Program-made: the position numbers and the translations under genes
Notes under the pieces: model-generated
What the model was told of the DNA's origin: nothing
The model's database searches: none
The model's input: only the letters and a program-made list of their open reading frames with translations
NCBI RefSeq assembly: GCF_001894785.1
Contig: NZ_BCWW01000016.1
Location: 1 to 64,000 of the forward strand
DNA: 64,000 nucleotides
Origin: Rhodococcoides fascians NBRC 12155 = LMG 3623
GTDB taxonomy: Bacteria > Actinomycetota > Actinomycetes > Mycobacteriales > Mycobacteriaceae
Direction: 5' to 3'
In this document: one piece after another, positions 35,510 through 44,506 of the stretch
Numbering within the stretch: position 1 is the stretch's first letter
Layout of the letters: each line of letters opens with the position of its first letter

Positions 35510-36589
35510 GTTGTTCTTGTGGAACGTTCGCCACAGACCGACGCACACGCAGGCGACGATCGCGACGATCGTGTGATACCCATAGGTCCAGTGCAGCTCG
35601 GGCATGTTGTCGAAGTTCATGCCGTAGATGCCGGCCACCATGGTCGGCACCGCCGCGATCGCCACCCAGGACGAGATCTTGCGCATGTCGAGGTTCTGCT
35701 GCATCGTCACCCGAGCCAGGGCGGCGTCGACGAGCGAGCTGAGTACCTCGTCGTATTCGGAGATACGTTCGGCGACAGTGGTGTGATGGTCCTGCACGTC
35801 GCGCAGGTACCGCCGGACGGATTTCGGAACACTGGGCTCCTGGACCAGCCGTGCGAGAGGCGTCGACAGTGGGGTCACCGACCGGCGCAGTTCCACGACC
35901 TCCCGCTTGAGCAGATAGATGTTCTCGATCGGCACGTGATGATGCGGAGAGAACACCTCCTCCTCCATGCCGTCGACGTCCCTCTCGATCGAGTCGGTGA
36001 CGGCCAGGTACTCGTCGACGACGTGGTCGGCAACCGCGTGCAGCACCGCCGACGGGCCGAGTGCGAGCTGCTCCGGATTGTCCTCGAGGCGCTGGCGCAC
36101 GCCGGCCAATCCGGAGTGTTCGCCGTGTCGGACGGTGATGACGAAATCTCGACCGACCATCACCATGATCTCGCCGCTCTCGACGATCTCGTTCGCCGTC
36201 GTCACCGACTCGTGTTCGACGTACTTGACTGTGCGCAGGACGAGGAATGCGACGTCGTCGTATCGCTCCAGCTTGGGCCGCTGATGCGCGTGCACGGTGT
36301 CCTCGACCATCAACTCGTGCAGGTCGTAACACTGAGCGATCGCGTTCATCTGACGGTCGTCCGGCGCATGCAGGCCCACCCAGACGAACCCCTCGCCGCG
36401 GGCTCGTACTTCGGCGATCGCGGAAGTGTGAGTGAACCGGCCGGGTAGCCGGGAGCCGTCGACGTAGACAGCGCAGTCGACGATGGCGCGCGCCGTCGGC
36501 ACCGGTATTCGTGGACTCGAATCGGGAACGGCCTTGTTTCCTCGTCGGTGCAGCGAGGGCAGTGAGGGACGCGGTGGAAGGGACGGCAT
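35501..36589 (-). CDS. corA: CorA-type magnesium/cobalt transporter
   Basis: A 362-residue CIM-family channel. A large cytoplasmic domain (residues to about 300) is followed by two C-terminal helices, with the diagnostic selectivity motif YGMNFDNMPEL between them and a short basic KNNWL tail. It imports Mg2+ (or Co2+) as a pentamer. ATG 36589 was chosen because the frame upstream to 36775 is not conserved in character. In M. tuberculosis corA (Rv1239c) also follows lpqY-sugABC. Confidence 0.93.
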   Translation of the reverse strand: MPSLPPRPSLPSLHRRGNKAVPDSSPRIPVPTARAIVDCAVYVDGSRLPGRFTHTSAIAEVRARGEGFVWVGLHAPDDRQMNAIAQCYDLHELMVEDTVHAHQRPKLERYDDVAFLVLRTVKYVEHESVTTANEIVESGEIMVMVGRDFVITVRHGEHSGLAGVRQRLEDNPEQLALGPSAVLHAVADHVVDEYLAVTDSIERDVDGMEEEVFSPHHHVPIENIYLLKREVVELRRSVTPLSTPLARLVQEPSVPKSVRRYLRDVQDHHTTVAERISEYDEVLSSLVDAALARVTMQQNLDMRKISSWVAIAAVPTMVAGIYGMNFDNMPELHWTYGYHTIVAIVACVCVGLWRTFHKNNWL

Positions 36590-36668
36590 GGCGGGCAATC
36601 GTACGCCAGGAAAACGACAGAACAGTGGGCCCGGAACATCACGGCGGTACGCCTGGGACACTGTTCTG

Positions 36669-37505
36669 GTGCTCATCGATCTCCACACCCACTCGACAGC
36701 GTCCGACGGTACCGACAGCCCGGCCGAGCTGGTTCGCGCTGCGTCGGCAGCGGGCCTGTCGGTGGTGGCGCTCACCGATCACGACACCACGGCGGGATGG
36801 GACGAGGCCGCTGCCGCATCGCCCGCCGGCCTGACGCTCGTGCGCGGCATGGAACTGTCGTGCACCGGTCGTGGGGAGGACGGCACGCCCGTCCCGGTGC
36901 ACCTGCTGGCGTACCTGTTCGACCCCGAGAACGAGGCATTCGCCGCCGAGCGTGCACGACTGCGCGGTGAGCGGGTGACCCGGCTGCGGGCCATCGCCGA
37001 GAACATGGCCGCGGACGGCCTACCCATCGATCCCGACGCGGTTCTCGCCTCGGCCGGGGAGGCCGCCGGTCGTCCCCATTTGGGCCAGGCTCTGATCGAG
37101 GCCGGCTACGTCTCGGACATGGACGCGGCGTTCGCCGGTCCGCTGGCAACGGGTGGCAAGTATTACGTGGGCAAGGTCGACACTCCACTCGACGTCGCCG
37201 TCGAGATGATCGCCGCCGCAGGCGGCGTCAGCGTGCTCGCGCATGCCCGGGCCCGCAAGCGCGGACGCATCCTGGATCTGGACCACATCCGAGAACTCAC
37301 CCCGCTCGGGCTCGGCGGTGTGGAAGTCCACCACATGGACCACTCGCCGGAGGACACCGTGGTGATGGCCGAGTTGGCCGCGGAGTTGGACCTCATCGTC
37401 ACCGGGTCCTCGGATTATCACGGCACCAACAAGACCGTGAAGCTGGGCGAGTACACCACCGACCCGGAGCAGTACGACCGACTGATCGCGGCGGCCCGGT
37501 CATGA
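36669..37505 (+). CDS. PHP-domain phosphoesterase
   Basis: A 278-residue PHP (polymerase and histidinol phosphatase) protein of the YciV/RNase AM type. Metal-binding motifs: IDLHTHSTASDG near the N-terminus, LTDHDTTAGW, GMELSC, RPHLGQAL, HARA and the C-terminal TGSSDYHG. Related enzymes hydrolyse 3',5'-bisphosphonucleotides or trim rRNA 5' ends; which applies is not visible. GTG 36669 starts directly before the LIDLHTHS strand. Overlaps marC by 4 nt. Confidence 0.87.
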   Translation: MLIDLHTHSTASDGTDSPAELVRAASAAGLSVVALTDHDTTAGWDEAAAASPAGLTLVRGMELSCTGRGEDGTPVPVHLLAYLFDPENEAFAAERARLRGERVTRLRAIAENMAADGLPIDPDAVLASAGEAAGRPHLGQALIEAGYVSDMDAAFAGPLATGGKYYVGKVDTPLDVAVEMIAAAGGVSVLAHARARKRGRILDLDHIRELTPLGLGGVEVHHMDHSPEDTVVMAELAAELDLIVTGSSDYHGTNKTVKLGEYTTDPEQYDRLIAAARS

Positions 37506-38116
37506 ACTTCGACGTGACGCTGTACCTGACGGTTCTGATCACGCTGTTCGTGATCATGGATCCACCGGGCGCGATTCCGGTGTTCTTGTCCCTGGTGGGA
37601 CGCAAGAGCAAGGAAGTGCGCAACAAGGCCGCATGGCAGGCACCCGCGGTCTCGCTCACCGTCATCTCGGTGTTCGCGATCGGCGGCCAGGCCATTCTGA
37701 GCTACCTGCACATCGGCATTCCGGCACTGCAGGGCGCGGGTGGACTTCTGCTCCTGCTCATCGCGCTGTCGTTGCTCACCGGTAAGGGCGCGGGCGGCGA
37801 CGCGGCGGCCGAGGACGTCAACGTCGCACTCGTGCCGCTGGGAACGCCGTTGATGGCGGGCCCCGGAGCCATCGCCGCGGTGATCGTCTACGTCAGTCAG
37901 GCCGACGGCAACGCGAGCTCGTTGCTCGCAATTGCCTTGGGCATCATCACGATTCACGTCCTGTTCTTCGTGATTCTACGATTCTCCACCGTCCTCATCC
38001 GGCTGCTCGGCGAAGGCGGCATTTCGCTGCTGGCGCGCATCGCAGGCCTGTTGCTCGCCGCCATCGCAGTGCAGTTGATCGCGGACTCCGTCCGCGGATT
38101 CGTGGCCGGAGCATGA
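37502..38116 (+). CDS. MarC-family integral membrane protein
   Basis: A 204-residue protein with six predicted helices. MarC hallmarks: TLFVIMDPPGAIPVFLSLVG at the N-terminus and VPLGTPLMAGPGAIAAVIVY in the middle. The molecular function of the family is unsettled; it is not needed for multiple antibiotic resistance despite the name. ATG 37502 overlaps the PHP gene by 4 nt and its stop overlaps the next gene by 4 nt, so the three form a translationally coupled unit. Confidence 0.9.
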   Translation: MNFDVTLYLTVLITLFVIMDPPGAIPVFLSLVGRKSKEVRNKAAWQAPAVSLTVISVFAIGGQAILSYLHIGIPALQGAGGLLLLLIALSLLTGKGAGGDAAAEDVNVALVPLGTPLMAGPGAIAAVIVYVSQADGNASSLLAIALGIITIHVLFFVILRFSTVLIRLLGEGGISLLARIAGLLLAAIAVQLIADSVRGFVAGA

Positions 38117-38406
38117 GCGGGGCCGGAGCGGGCGCCGGACTGCGCTTCCTGCGCGGGCTCAGCGGCATCGTCACCGCCGGACTGCTGGTGCTGGCGATCG
38201 GCGTCGGCGTCACCCAATATCTCGGTCAGTCCCGCGGCTACCCGGGACCGGGCGCGCTGTCGGTCACCGTGCACATCGTTGCCGCTGTCGTCGCCATCGC
38301 AGCGCAGCGGATCGCCGATCACCGACGCGGATTCACCGCATTCCTCGGAGCGATCGTGGTCTTCGTGGTCACCGGTCTCGTCCTGTGGACCCAATGGTGG
38401 CAGTAG
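38113..38406 (+). CDS. Small three-helix membrane protein of unknown function
   Basis: A 97-residue protein with about three hydrophobic helices (IVTAGLLVLAIGVGVTQYLG; VTVHIVAAVVAIAAQRIA; FLGAIVVFVVTGLVLWTQWW). It starts at ATG 38113 in a 4-nt overlap with marC, which strongly supports it as a real gene. I recognise no named family. Being last in the PHP-marC unit, it may form part of the same membrane assembly. Confidence 0.75.
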   Translation: MSGAGAGAGLRFLRGLSGIVTAGLLVLAIGVGVTQYLGQSRGYPGPGALSVTVHIVAAVVAIAAQRIADHRRGFTAFLGAIVVFVVTGLVLWTQWWQ

Positions 38407-38651
38407 TTCACGCTGGTTTCTGACTCTGTGGTCAGGTCGGTGGGCGGTATGGCACACTTGGGCCGTTACAGCGATGCGGCTACAGCCCATCGTTGACTGT
38501 GCAGGCACACCCGCCGCACGTGCGAGACGCGCTTTTCGGCAGTCGGCAGCCAGTACTGGCGCCCTCCGGTAGTCCGCGACCCTTTCGAGCATCAATCACT
38601 TCGTAGACACGTGTTGCCTCGTCGAGGCCGACAGTGCGAGGAGCTTTCACC

Positions 38652-39851
38652 GTGACGGCAGTCGAAGACACCACAGGAACACCATCGGCAGTTGCGGCCG
38701 CGATCACCGACGACGAGATCTTCGCCGGGCATCTCGGCGGCAAGCTTTCGGTCCAGTTGGCCGCGCCGCTCGAGACCCAGCGCGATCTCTCGATCGCGTA
38801 CACCCCGGGAGTGGCCCAGGTCAGCCGTGCCATCGCCGCCGACCCGGCGCTGGCCAAGCGCTACACCTGGACCGACCGGCTGGTCGCCGTCATCTCCGAC
38901 GGTTCCGCGGTGCTCGGCCTGGGCGATATCGGTCCGCGCGCGTCGTTGCCGGTGATGGAGGGCAAGGCGGCGCTGTTCAAGAAGTTCGCCGGCCTCGATT
39001 CCATCCCGATCGTGCTCGATACCCACGATGTCGACGAGATCGTCGAGACGATCGTGCGGATGCGACACAGTTTCGGAGCCGTCAACCTCGAAGACATCTC
39101 CGCCCCGCGGTGTTTCGAGGTGGAACGACGCGTCGTCGAGGCACTGGACTGCCCCGTGATGCACGACGACCAACACGGCACGGCCATCGTCGTCCTTGCG
39201 GCGCTGACGGGTGCTGCACGGGTACAGGGCCGGGACCTGGCCGGGCTCCGAGTGGTCGTCTCGGGCGCAGGCGCTGCAGGCGTTGCGTGCGCGAACATGC
39301 TGCTCGCCGCCGGCATCTCCGACGTCGTGGTCCTCGACTCCAAGGGCGTCGTCTCGGCCGATCGCGGTGACCTCACCGGCGTCAAGGTCGACCTCGCTGC
39401 GCGAACCAACCCTCGTGGACTGAGCGGGGGACCGGGCGATGCGCTGGCCGGAGCCGACGTGTTCCTCGGACTGTCCGCAGGCAAGGTGGACGAGAACGTC
39501 ATCGCCTCGATGGCCCCCGAGTCCATCGTGTTCGCGCTCTCGAACCCGGATCCGGAGATCCACCCCGAGGTGGCCAGGAAGTACGCGGCCATCGTCGCGA
39601 CCGGACGCAGCGATTTCCCCAATCAGATCAACAACGTTCTGGCCTTCCCCGGTGTGTTCAAGGGCGCGCTCGACGCCGGCGCACGCCGCATCACCGAAGG
39701 CATGAAGCTCGCCGCTGCCGAGGCAATCCTCTCGGTTCTCGGCGACGAGTTGGCCGCGGACAGAATCGTCCCGAGCCCGCTCGATCCTCGCGTCGCCCCG
39801 GCCGTTGCGGACGCAGTTGCGGCAGCAGCGCGAGCCGAGGGCGTCGCGTAG
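38652..39851 (+). CDS. NAD(P)-dependent malic enzyme (oxaloacetate-decarboxylating)
   Basis: A 399-residue short bacterial malic enzyme: decarboxylates L-malate to pyruvate with reduction of NAD(P)+. Motifs: AYTPGVAQVSRAI, GSAVLGLGDIGP, the metal-site VNLEDISAPRCFEVE, DDQHGTAIV, and the dinucleotide fold VVVSGAGAAGVACANMLL. GTG 38652 lies 8 nt behind GAGGAG, which favours it over the GTG at 38634. The 245-bp gap upstream has no recognised feature. A strong bidirectional terminator follows. Confidence 0.92.
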   Translation: MTAVEDTTGTPSAVAAAITDDEIFAGHLGGKLSVQLAAPLETQRDLSIAYTPGVAQVSRAIAADPALAKRYTWTDRLVAVISDGSAVLGLGDIGPRASLPVMEGKAALFKKFAGLDSIPIVLDTHDVDEIVETIVRMRHSFGAVNLEDISAPRCFEVERRVVEALDCPVMHDDQHGTAIVVLAALTGAARVQGRDLAGLRVVVSGAGAAGVACANMLLAAGISDVVVLDSKGVVSADRGDLTGVKVDLAARTNPRGLSGGPGDALAGADVFLGLSAGKVDENVIASMAPESIVFALSNPDPEIHPEVARKYAAIVATGRSDFPNQINNVLAFPGVFKGALDAGARRITEGMKLAAAEAILSVLGDELAADRIVPSPLDPRVAPAVADAVAAAARAEGVA

Positions 39852-39860
39852 GAAAACAGA

Positions 39861-39912
39861 AAAAGCACCCCGAACCCCGCCCTATCCGGGCCGGTGGGTC
39901 GGGGTGCTTTTA
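39861..39912. terminator. Bidirectional terminator between malic enzyme and OpuC operon
   Basis: A long stem (AAAAGCACCCCGA pairing with TCGGGGTGCTTTT) with GC-rich interior. It has A-run on the left and T-run on the right, so it can terminate transcription in both directions between the convergent genes. Confidence 0.88.
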
Positions 39913-39929
39913 GTTTGCGTGAGTCGTCG

Positions 39930-40622
39930 TCAGACTTTTGCCAGTCCGGTCGGCATGCGCCGGAGGCGACCGGTTCCCGGCACCGACGTCCACACCGCTA
40001 GGGCGAGAAGGCCGTCGACGACGAGTGTGAGCAGCGCGACGAGGATCGCCCCCACCAGAACCCGGCCGTAGTCGTAGAGCGCGAGACCGTCGAAGATGTA
40101 GCGACCCAGCCCGCCCAGGTTGACGTACGCCGCAACGGTCGCGGTCGCGATGATCTGCAGGGTGGTGTTCCGTAGTCCGCCGAGGATCAGTGGCAGTGCA
40201 TTGGGGATCTCTACCCGCAGCAGCACCTGTGATTCGGTCATTCCCATTGCCCGGGCGGCGTCGACCACGTGAGCATCGACGTTGGCTATTCCCGAGTAGG
40301 TGCCCGCCAGCAGCGGTGGTATCCCGAGCAGGACCAGCGCGATGATCGGCGGGATCAGACCCAACCCGATCACCAGGACCAGGAACACCAACACACCCAG
40401 AGTCGGCAGTGAGCGCAGAGCGTTGACCAGTCCGACGACCACCGCTTCGCCGCGGCGCAGGTGACCGATGATCAGTCCGATGGGAATCGCGACAGCGGCC
40501 GAAAGCACAACGGCCAACAGCGAATACCACATGTGCTCGAGCAGTCGAGCACCGATTCCCGTCGGCCCGGCCCAGTTGGCACCGTCGAGGATGTACGAGA
40601 ACGCTTCGGAGAACAGATTCAT
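39930..40622 (-). CDS. Osmoprotectant ABC transporter permease (OpuCD/ProW-like)
   Basis: A 230-residue permease of the glycine betaine/carnitine/choline class, with about six helices and the EAA-type coupling loop VVDAARAMGMTESQVLLRVEIP. The segment NTTLQIIATATVAAYVNLGGLG is characteristic of OpuC-type permeases. ATG 40622 overlaps the second permease gene by 4 nt. Last gene of the minus-strand transporter operon, ending at a strong terminator. Confidence 0.9.
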   Translation of the reverse strand: MNLFSEAFSYILDGANWAGPTGIGARLLEHMWYSLLAVVLSAAVAIPIGLIIGHLRRGEAVVVGLVNALRSLPTLGVLVFLVLVIGLGLIPPIIALVLLGIPPLLAGTYSGIANVDAHVVDAARAMGMTESQVLLRVEIPNALPLILGGLRNTTLQIIATATVAAYVNLGGLGRYIFDGLALYDYGRVLVGAILVALLTLVVDGLLALAVWTSVPGTGRLRRMPTGLAKV

Positions 40623-41281
40623 GCGCGCGCCTTCCTCGTCGACGAGCTGCCCTGCCGGGTCCAGGGCGTGAGTCGACGGCCCACCAGGTACAGGGCGGCG
40701 TCGAAGATCAACGCCAAGAACACGATCGAGATGATGCCGGCGAAGATCTGATCGGGATAGTCACGTTGGTAGCCCTGGGTGAACAGCTGGCCGAGACCAC
40801 CGATACCGATCACCGAACCCACCGAGACCAACGAGATGTTGGTGACCGTGACAACTCGAATATTGGCGATGAGCACCGGCAAGGACAGGGGTAGCTCGAC
40901 GGTCACCGCCCGGCGTAACGACGAAAAGCCCATGGCCTGAGCCGAATCGACGACGGCGAACGGAACCGAATCGAGTGCCTCCGGAACCGCGCGAACGAGC
41001 AGGGCCGTGGAGTACACCGTCAGTGCGATCACCACGTTCAGCGGATCGAGCACAGGCAGTCCCACGACCGCAGGAATGGTGACGAACAGTGCCAGGGACG
41101 GCAACGTGAACGCAATGCTGGCCACCGTCAACGTGATTCGGCGGACCCACCGCGTGTTGCGAATCAGAGTGCCGACCGGAACGGCGATGAGCAGGCCGAT
41201 GAGTAGAGGCACGAGCGAAAGATACAGATGTGTCTTCGTGTACCCCAGTACGACGCCGAAGTTGTCGAACAGCCAGGTCAC
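40619..41281 (-). CDS. Osmoprotectant ABC transporter permease (OpuCB/ProW-like)
   Basis: A 220-residue permease homologous to its neighbour. The coupling loop is VVDSAQAMGFSSLRRAVTVELP and the C-terminal helices include GSVIGIGGLGQLFTQGYQRD, the usual OpuCB-type ending. GTG 41281 overlaps the ATPase gene by 4 nt. The two permeases would form the heterodimeric channel of the transporter. Confidence 0.9.
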   Translation of the reverse strand: MTWLFDNFGVVLGYTKTHLYLSLVPLLIGLLIAVPVGTLIRNTRWVRRITLTVASIAFTLPSLALFVTIPAVVGLPVLDPLNVVIALTVYSTALLVRAVPEALDSVPFAVVDSAQAMGFSSLRRAVTVELPLSLPVLIANIRVVTVTNISLVSVGSVIGIGGLGQLFTQGYQRDYPDQIFAGIISIVFLALIFDAALYLVGRRLTPWTRQGSSSTRKARA

Positions 41282-42429
41282 TGTGCGTCGTTCCCGGCCG
41301 CGCCGAAGTGGTGGCGATTGCGCTCCTCGTCCTCCGACTTGCGCTGTACGGCCAGGTTTTCGAGAATCTCCGCACCGTCGACGCTACCCACGGCGGCACC
41401 GGTCGAATCGACGGCGACGCCGATTCCCGACGGAGACGAGATCGCCGAGTCGAGCGCCTGCCGTAGATCGCCGCCCTCGAGGAACAGCGACCCACCGGCC
41501 GCGGTGCTCTCGTCCAGGCTGCCGCCGCCGCGTACTTTCTCGACGCCGGTGGCGTCGATCCAGCCGAGGGGACGACGCTGGGAGTCCACGACCAGAACCC
41601 ACTGCCCTTGGTCGAGTCGCAGGGTGCTCATCTCGTCCTCGGTCGCGGTATGGATCGGATGCATCGTCACCGACTGCGCGGAGCGGAAAGACAGGCCGCG
41701 GTAGCCGCGGTCGCGGCCGACGAACGACGCCACGAACGACGTCGCCGGTGCCGCGAGCACGGTCTCGGGCTTGTCGTATTGCTGCAGACGACCCTGCGGT
41801 CCGAAGACTGCGATGTGGTCGCCCAGCCGCACGGCCTCGTCGATGTCGTGCGTGACGAACACGATCGTCTTCTTCAGATCGGCCTGCAGCCTGAGCATCT
41901 CGGTCTGCAGATCCTCACGCACCACCGGATCGACGGCGCTGAAGGGTTCGTCCATCAACAGAATCGGTGGGTCCGCGGCGAGCGCGCGGGCCACCCCGAC
42001 GCGCTGTTGCTGCCCGCCGGACAGCTGTGCCGGGTAGCGGGACGCGAGAGCCGGATCCAGGCCCACTCGTTCCAGTACCTCGAGCGCCGCCTTGCGGGCC
42101 GCGCGCCGGGACTGACCGTTCAACACCGGAACCGTCGCAACATTGTCGACGACGGAACGGTGGGGCAGCAGCCCGGCACTCTGGATGACGTAACCGATTC
42201 CTCGGCGCAGCTTCACCGCGTCGGTGTCGGCGATGTTGCGGCCGTCGACCGTGATGACACCCGAGGTGGGCGCGATCATCCGGTTGATCATCCGCATCGA
42301 CGTCGTCTTGCCGCAGCCGGACGGCCCCACGAACACGGTGAACGAATGTGGCTGGATCACCAGGTCCAACGAGTCGACTGCCGTGGTGCCGTCCGGGTAC
42401 GTCTTGGTGATGTTCTCGAAGGTGATCAT
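41278..42429 (-). CDS. Osmoprotectant ABC transporter ATPase with CBS domain (OpuCA/ProV-like)
   Basis: A 383-residue ATPase: Walker A GPSGCGKT (35-42), signature LSGGQQQRVGVARAL, Walker B ILLMDEPFSAVDP and H-loop FVTHDIDEAVRLGD. A C-terminal CBS region (VLVVDSQRRPLGWID; GSVDGAEILENLAV) follows from about residue 255, where OpuCA proteins sense ionic strength. ATG 42429 shares one base with the stop of the binding-protein gene. Osmolyte specificity is inferred from the family. Confidence 0.91.
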   Translation of the reverse strand: MITFENITKTYPDGTTAVDSLDLVIQPHSFTVFVGPSGCGKTTSMRMINRMIAPTSGVITVDGRNIADTDAVKLRRGIGYVIQSAGLLPHRSVVDNVATVPVLNGQSRRAARKAALEVLERVGLDPALASRYPAQLSGGQQQRVGVARALAADPPILLMDEPFSAVDPVVREDLQTEMLRLQADLKKTIVFVTHDIDEAVRLGDHIAVFGPQGRLQQYDKPETVLAAPATSFVASFVGRDRGYRGLSFRSAQSVTMHPIHTATEDEMSTLRLDQGQWVLVVDSQRRPLGWIDATGVEKVRGGGSLDESTAAGGSLFLEGGDLRQALDSAISSPSGIGVAVDSTGAAVGSVDGAEILENLAVQRKSEDEERNRHHFGAAGNDAQ

Positions 42430-43403
42430 CAGCTGACCGGCTGGTCCAGACCCTTGTCCTTGACCCACGCCGTTGCCGCCGCAGCCGGTTCGACCTTCTG
42501 GTCGCCGGACACCGACGTGTTCAGTGCTATGAGCTCTTCGGTGGTGATCTGCGCCGAGACGGCGTCGAGAACCTGAGTGAGCTTGTCGGACTGCTTGGAC
42601 GTCCGCAGCACCGGGATGACGTTCTGAGCGGCGAAATTGTTCTCCGGGTCTTCGAGAACCACGAGATCGTTCTGCGCGATGGCAGGCGAGGTGGTGAAGA
42701 TGTCCGCCGCGACGACCTGGCCCGACACGAGTGCCTCGACCGTGGCCGGTCCGCCGCCGTCGGAGATGGGCACGTAGTTTCCGGGGGAGATGTCCAGGCC
42801 GTACTTCGCCTTCAGGCCCGGCAGTCCGCCGACGCGCTCCTGGAATTCCGGCGTGCCTGCGAACGTCACCTCCGAGGAGAACGGTGCGAGATCGCCGACG
42901 GTCTTCAGATTCCGCTCGGTTGCGGTCGCGCGGGTGACGACGACGGCATCCTTGTCCTCGCCGGGTGCCTGGGCCGTCACCGAGAGGTCGTCGCCGAGTG
43001 CAGCGGGCAGTGCCGCCAGCACGTCCTCGGACGAGGTGGCCGTGGCAGATTCGTCCAAGTACTGGAGCAGGTTGCCCGTGTAATCGGGAATCAGGTCGAT
43101 CGAGCCGTCGCGGACGGCGGGAATGTACGCCTCGCGGCTACCGATGTTCAGCTTGGTGCTCACCTCGAAACCGTTGGCGCGCAATGCTTCTGCGTAGATA
43201 TTCGCGACGGTCTCGGACTCCGGGAAGTTGGCCGAGCCGACGATGATCGAGTTCGTATCGTCGTTGCTCTCGCCGCCTCCGCTCGAGAGCGGATCCGAAT
43301 TTCCGCCGCAGGCGGTCAGTGCGGTGACCGACAGGGCGAGCGCGGCAACGGCCGCCACTGCCTTCGGGGCGGAGAACGCGCGCGTGATTCGGGAGGTGGT
43401 CAT
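42429..43403 (-). CDS. Osmoprotectant-binding lipoprotein (OpuCC/ProX-like)
   Basis: A 324-residue lipoprotein. The signal peptide ends in lipobox LTAC (VTALTACGGNSDP), then the glycine betaine-binding fold: VGSANFPESETVANIYAEAL, DGSIDLIPDYTGNLLQYLD and FTTSPAIAQNDLVVLEDPEN. It captures quaternary amines for the downstream ATPase and permeases. ATG 43403 has GGAAGGA 5 nt upstream. First gene of the operon, divergent from a second binding protein of the same family. Confidence 0.91.
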   Translation of the reverse strand: MTTSRITRAFSAPKAVAAVAALALSVTALTACGGNSDPLSSGGGESNDDTNSIIVGSANFPESETVANIYAEALRANGFEVSTKLNIGSREAYIPAVRDGSIDLIPDYTGNLLQYLDESATATSSEDVLAALPAALGDDLSVTAQAPGEDKDAVVVTRATATERNLKTVGDLAPFSSEVTFAGTPEFQERVGGLPGLKAKYGLDISPGNYVPISDGGGPATVEALVSGQVVAADIFTTSPAIAQNDLVVLEDPENNFAAQNVIPVLRTSKQSDKLTQVLDAVSAQITTEELIALNTSVSGDQKVEPAAAATAWVKDKGLDQPVS

Positions 43404-43505
43404 GGTGTCCTTCCATCGGTTCGGGCACAGACGAAGCCCCAACTCCGACGGGTGCCGCCCGATCACCGGGGACACCGCCGAACCAGGACTCGGGCTGCTC
43501 GGGAT

Positions 43506-43547
43506 GGTAGTCGACGTCGCCGTGCCCATAAGGTTGGTTCGACTACC
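43506..43547. promoter_or_regulatory. Inverted repeat in the divergent binding-protein gap
   Basis: GGTAGTCGA (43506-43514) and TCGACTACC (43539-43547) form a perfect 9-bp inverted repeat with a 24-bp spacer. It lies in the 209-bp gap between the two divergent osmoprotectant-binding protein genes and could bind a regulator. Confidence 0.4.
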
Positions 43548-43612
43548 CTCTCGTTCGCATCTGTGCCCCGCGGTCGGGATCGGTAAACCCCACGGGCAGT
43601 GAACAGGAGAAA

Positions 43613-44506
43613 ATGAGAGTGCGTTCGTCGATTCTGGCAGCGGCCCTCGCGGTCACTATTGCAGGTTCCGTCGGTGGGTGCAGTGCGGCCGACCGGGCCG
43701 AACCCGGGCACATGCCCGTCGTCGTCGGAGCCGGGAATTCCGACCTCTCCCGGTTGCTCGCACAGATCTACGCAGGAGGACTCCGGTCGACGGGAGCCGA
43801 GGTCTCCGTCGCCGAGAACCTGGGGGATCGGACGGCGTACCTCGCGGCGCTGGACCGCGGCGAGGTATCGATGATCCCCGACCTGACCGGGGACCTGTTG
43901 CGCACCTTCGACGCCCTGGCCGGGGCAACCGAAGCAGAGGACGTGTTCACCGAACTGAACCGATCGCTGCCCGCCGGACTGTCGGTGGGAGACTACGCAA
44001 CCGCCGAGGATCGATTGGCCCTTGCTCTCGCTCCAGACGCGACCTCGGACGAGGGCACGACAGTCACAGAATTTCTTCGTCGGGACGACGTGACAGTCGG
44101 GACGGTCGAGGGGGAGGTCGATCCGATGGACGTGAGGATGGAGGGTGTGGGCAGTCCCAGTTTCACCGGGGCAAGTGTCACCGATTTCATGGTCTACCCG
44201 GATGCGCAGTTCGCCGTCGACGACCTGAATTCCGGTGCGGTGGATGCTCTCGCGATTCGGACGGCGTCGTTCGGTCCGCTGGCCAAGGATTTGACGACTC
44301 TGCCCGACGACGATCATGTGTATCCAGCGCAGAACGTCGTTCCGCTGTACCGCACCGGTGTGCTGGACGAGAGTGCGGTGAAGTCGTTCTCGGTGGTGGC
44401 GGGGGAGCTGACGACAGCGGACCTCGCCGACATGATCGGCGAGGTCCGCGGCGGTGCTGCGTCAGGCGATGTCGCCGGCCGCTGGCTCGGCGAGCACAGC
44501 CTCTGA
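43613..44506 (+). CDS. Second OpuC-type binding lipoprotein paralogue
   Basis: A 297-residue lipoprotein paralogous to the divergent gene. The signal peptide ends at a lipobox-like VGGC (SVGGCSAADRAEPG). The fold matches glycine betaine-binding proteins: VVGAGNSDLSRLLAQIYAGG, RGEVSMIPDLTGDLLRTFD and HVYPAQNVVPLYRTGVLDE. The start at ATG 43613 has GGAGAAA immediately upstream. No transporter genes follow it, so it may feed the divergent OpuC system or act as a sensor. It overlaps the convergent esterase gene by 45 nt. Confidence 0.85.
   Translation: MRVRSSILAAALAVTIAGSVGGCSAADRAEPGHMPVVVGAGNSDLSRLLAQIYAGGLRSTGAEVSVAENLGDRTAYLAALDRGEVSMIPDLTGDLLRTFDALAGATEAEDVFTELNRSLPAGLSVGDYATAEDRLALALAPDATSDEGTTVTEFLRRDDVTVGTVEGEVDPMDVRMEGVGSPSFTGASVTDFMVYPDAQFAVDDLNSGAVDALAIRTASFGPLAKDLTTLPDDDHVYPAQNVVPLYRTGVLDESAVKSFSVVAGELTTADLADMIGEVRGGAASGDVAGRWLGEHSL

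Noticed and set aside
38449-38496. 15-codon open frame (ATG GCA CAC ... TGA) ahead of the malic enzyme gene, a possible leader peptide
   Set aside because: No run of regulatory codons, no terminator/antiterminator pair and only a weak ribosome-binding site; the 245-bp gap (38407-38651) is otherwise featureless to me.
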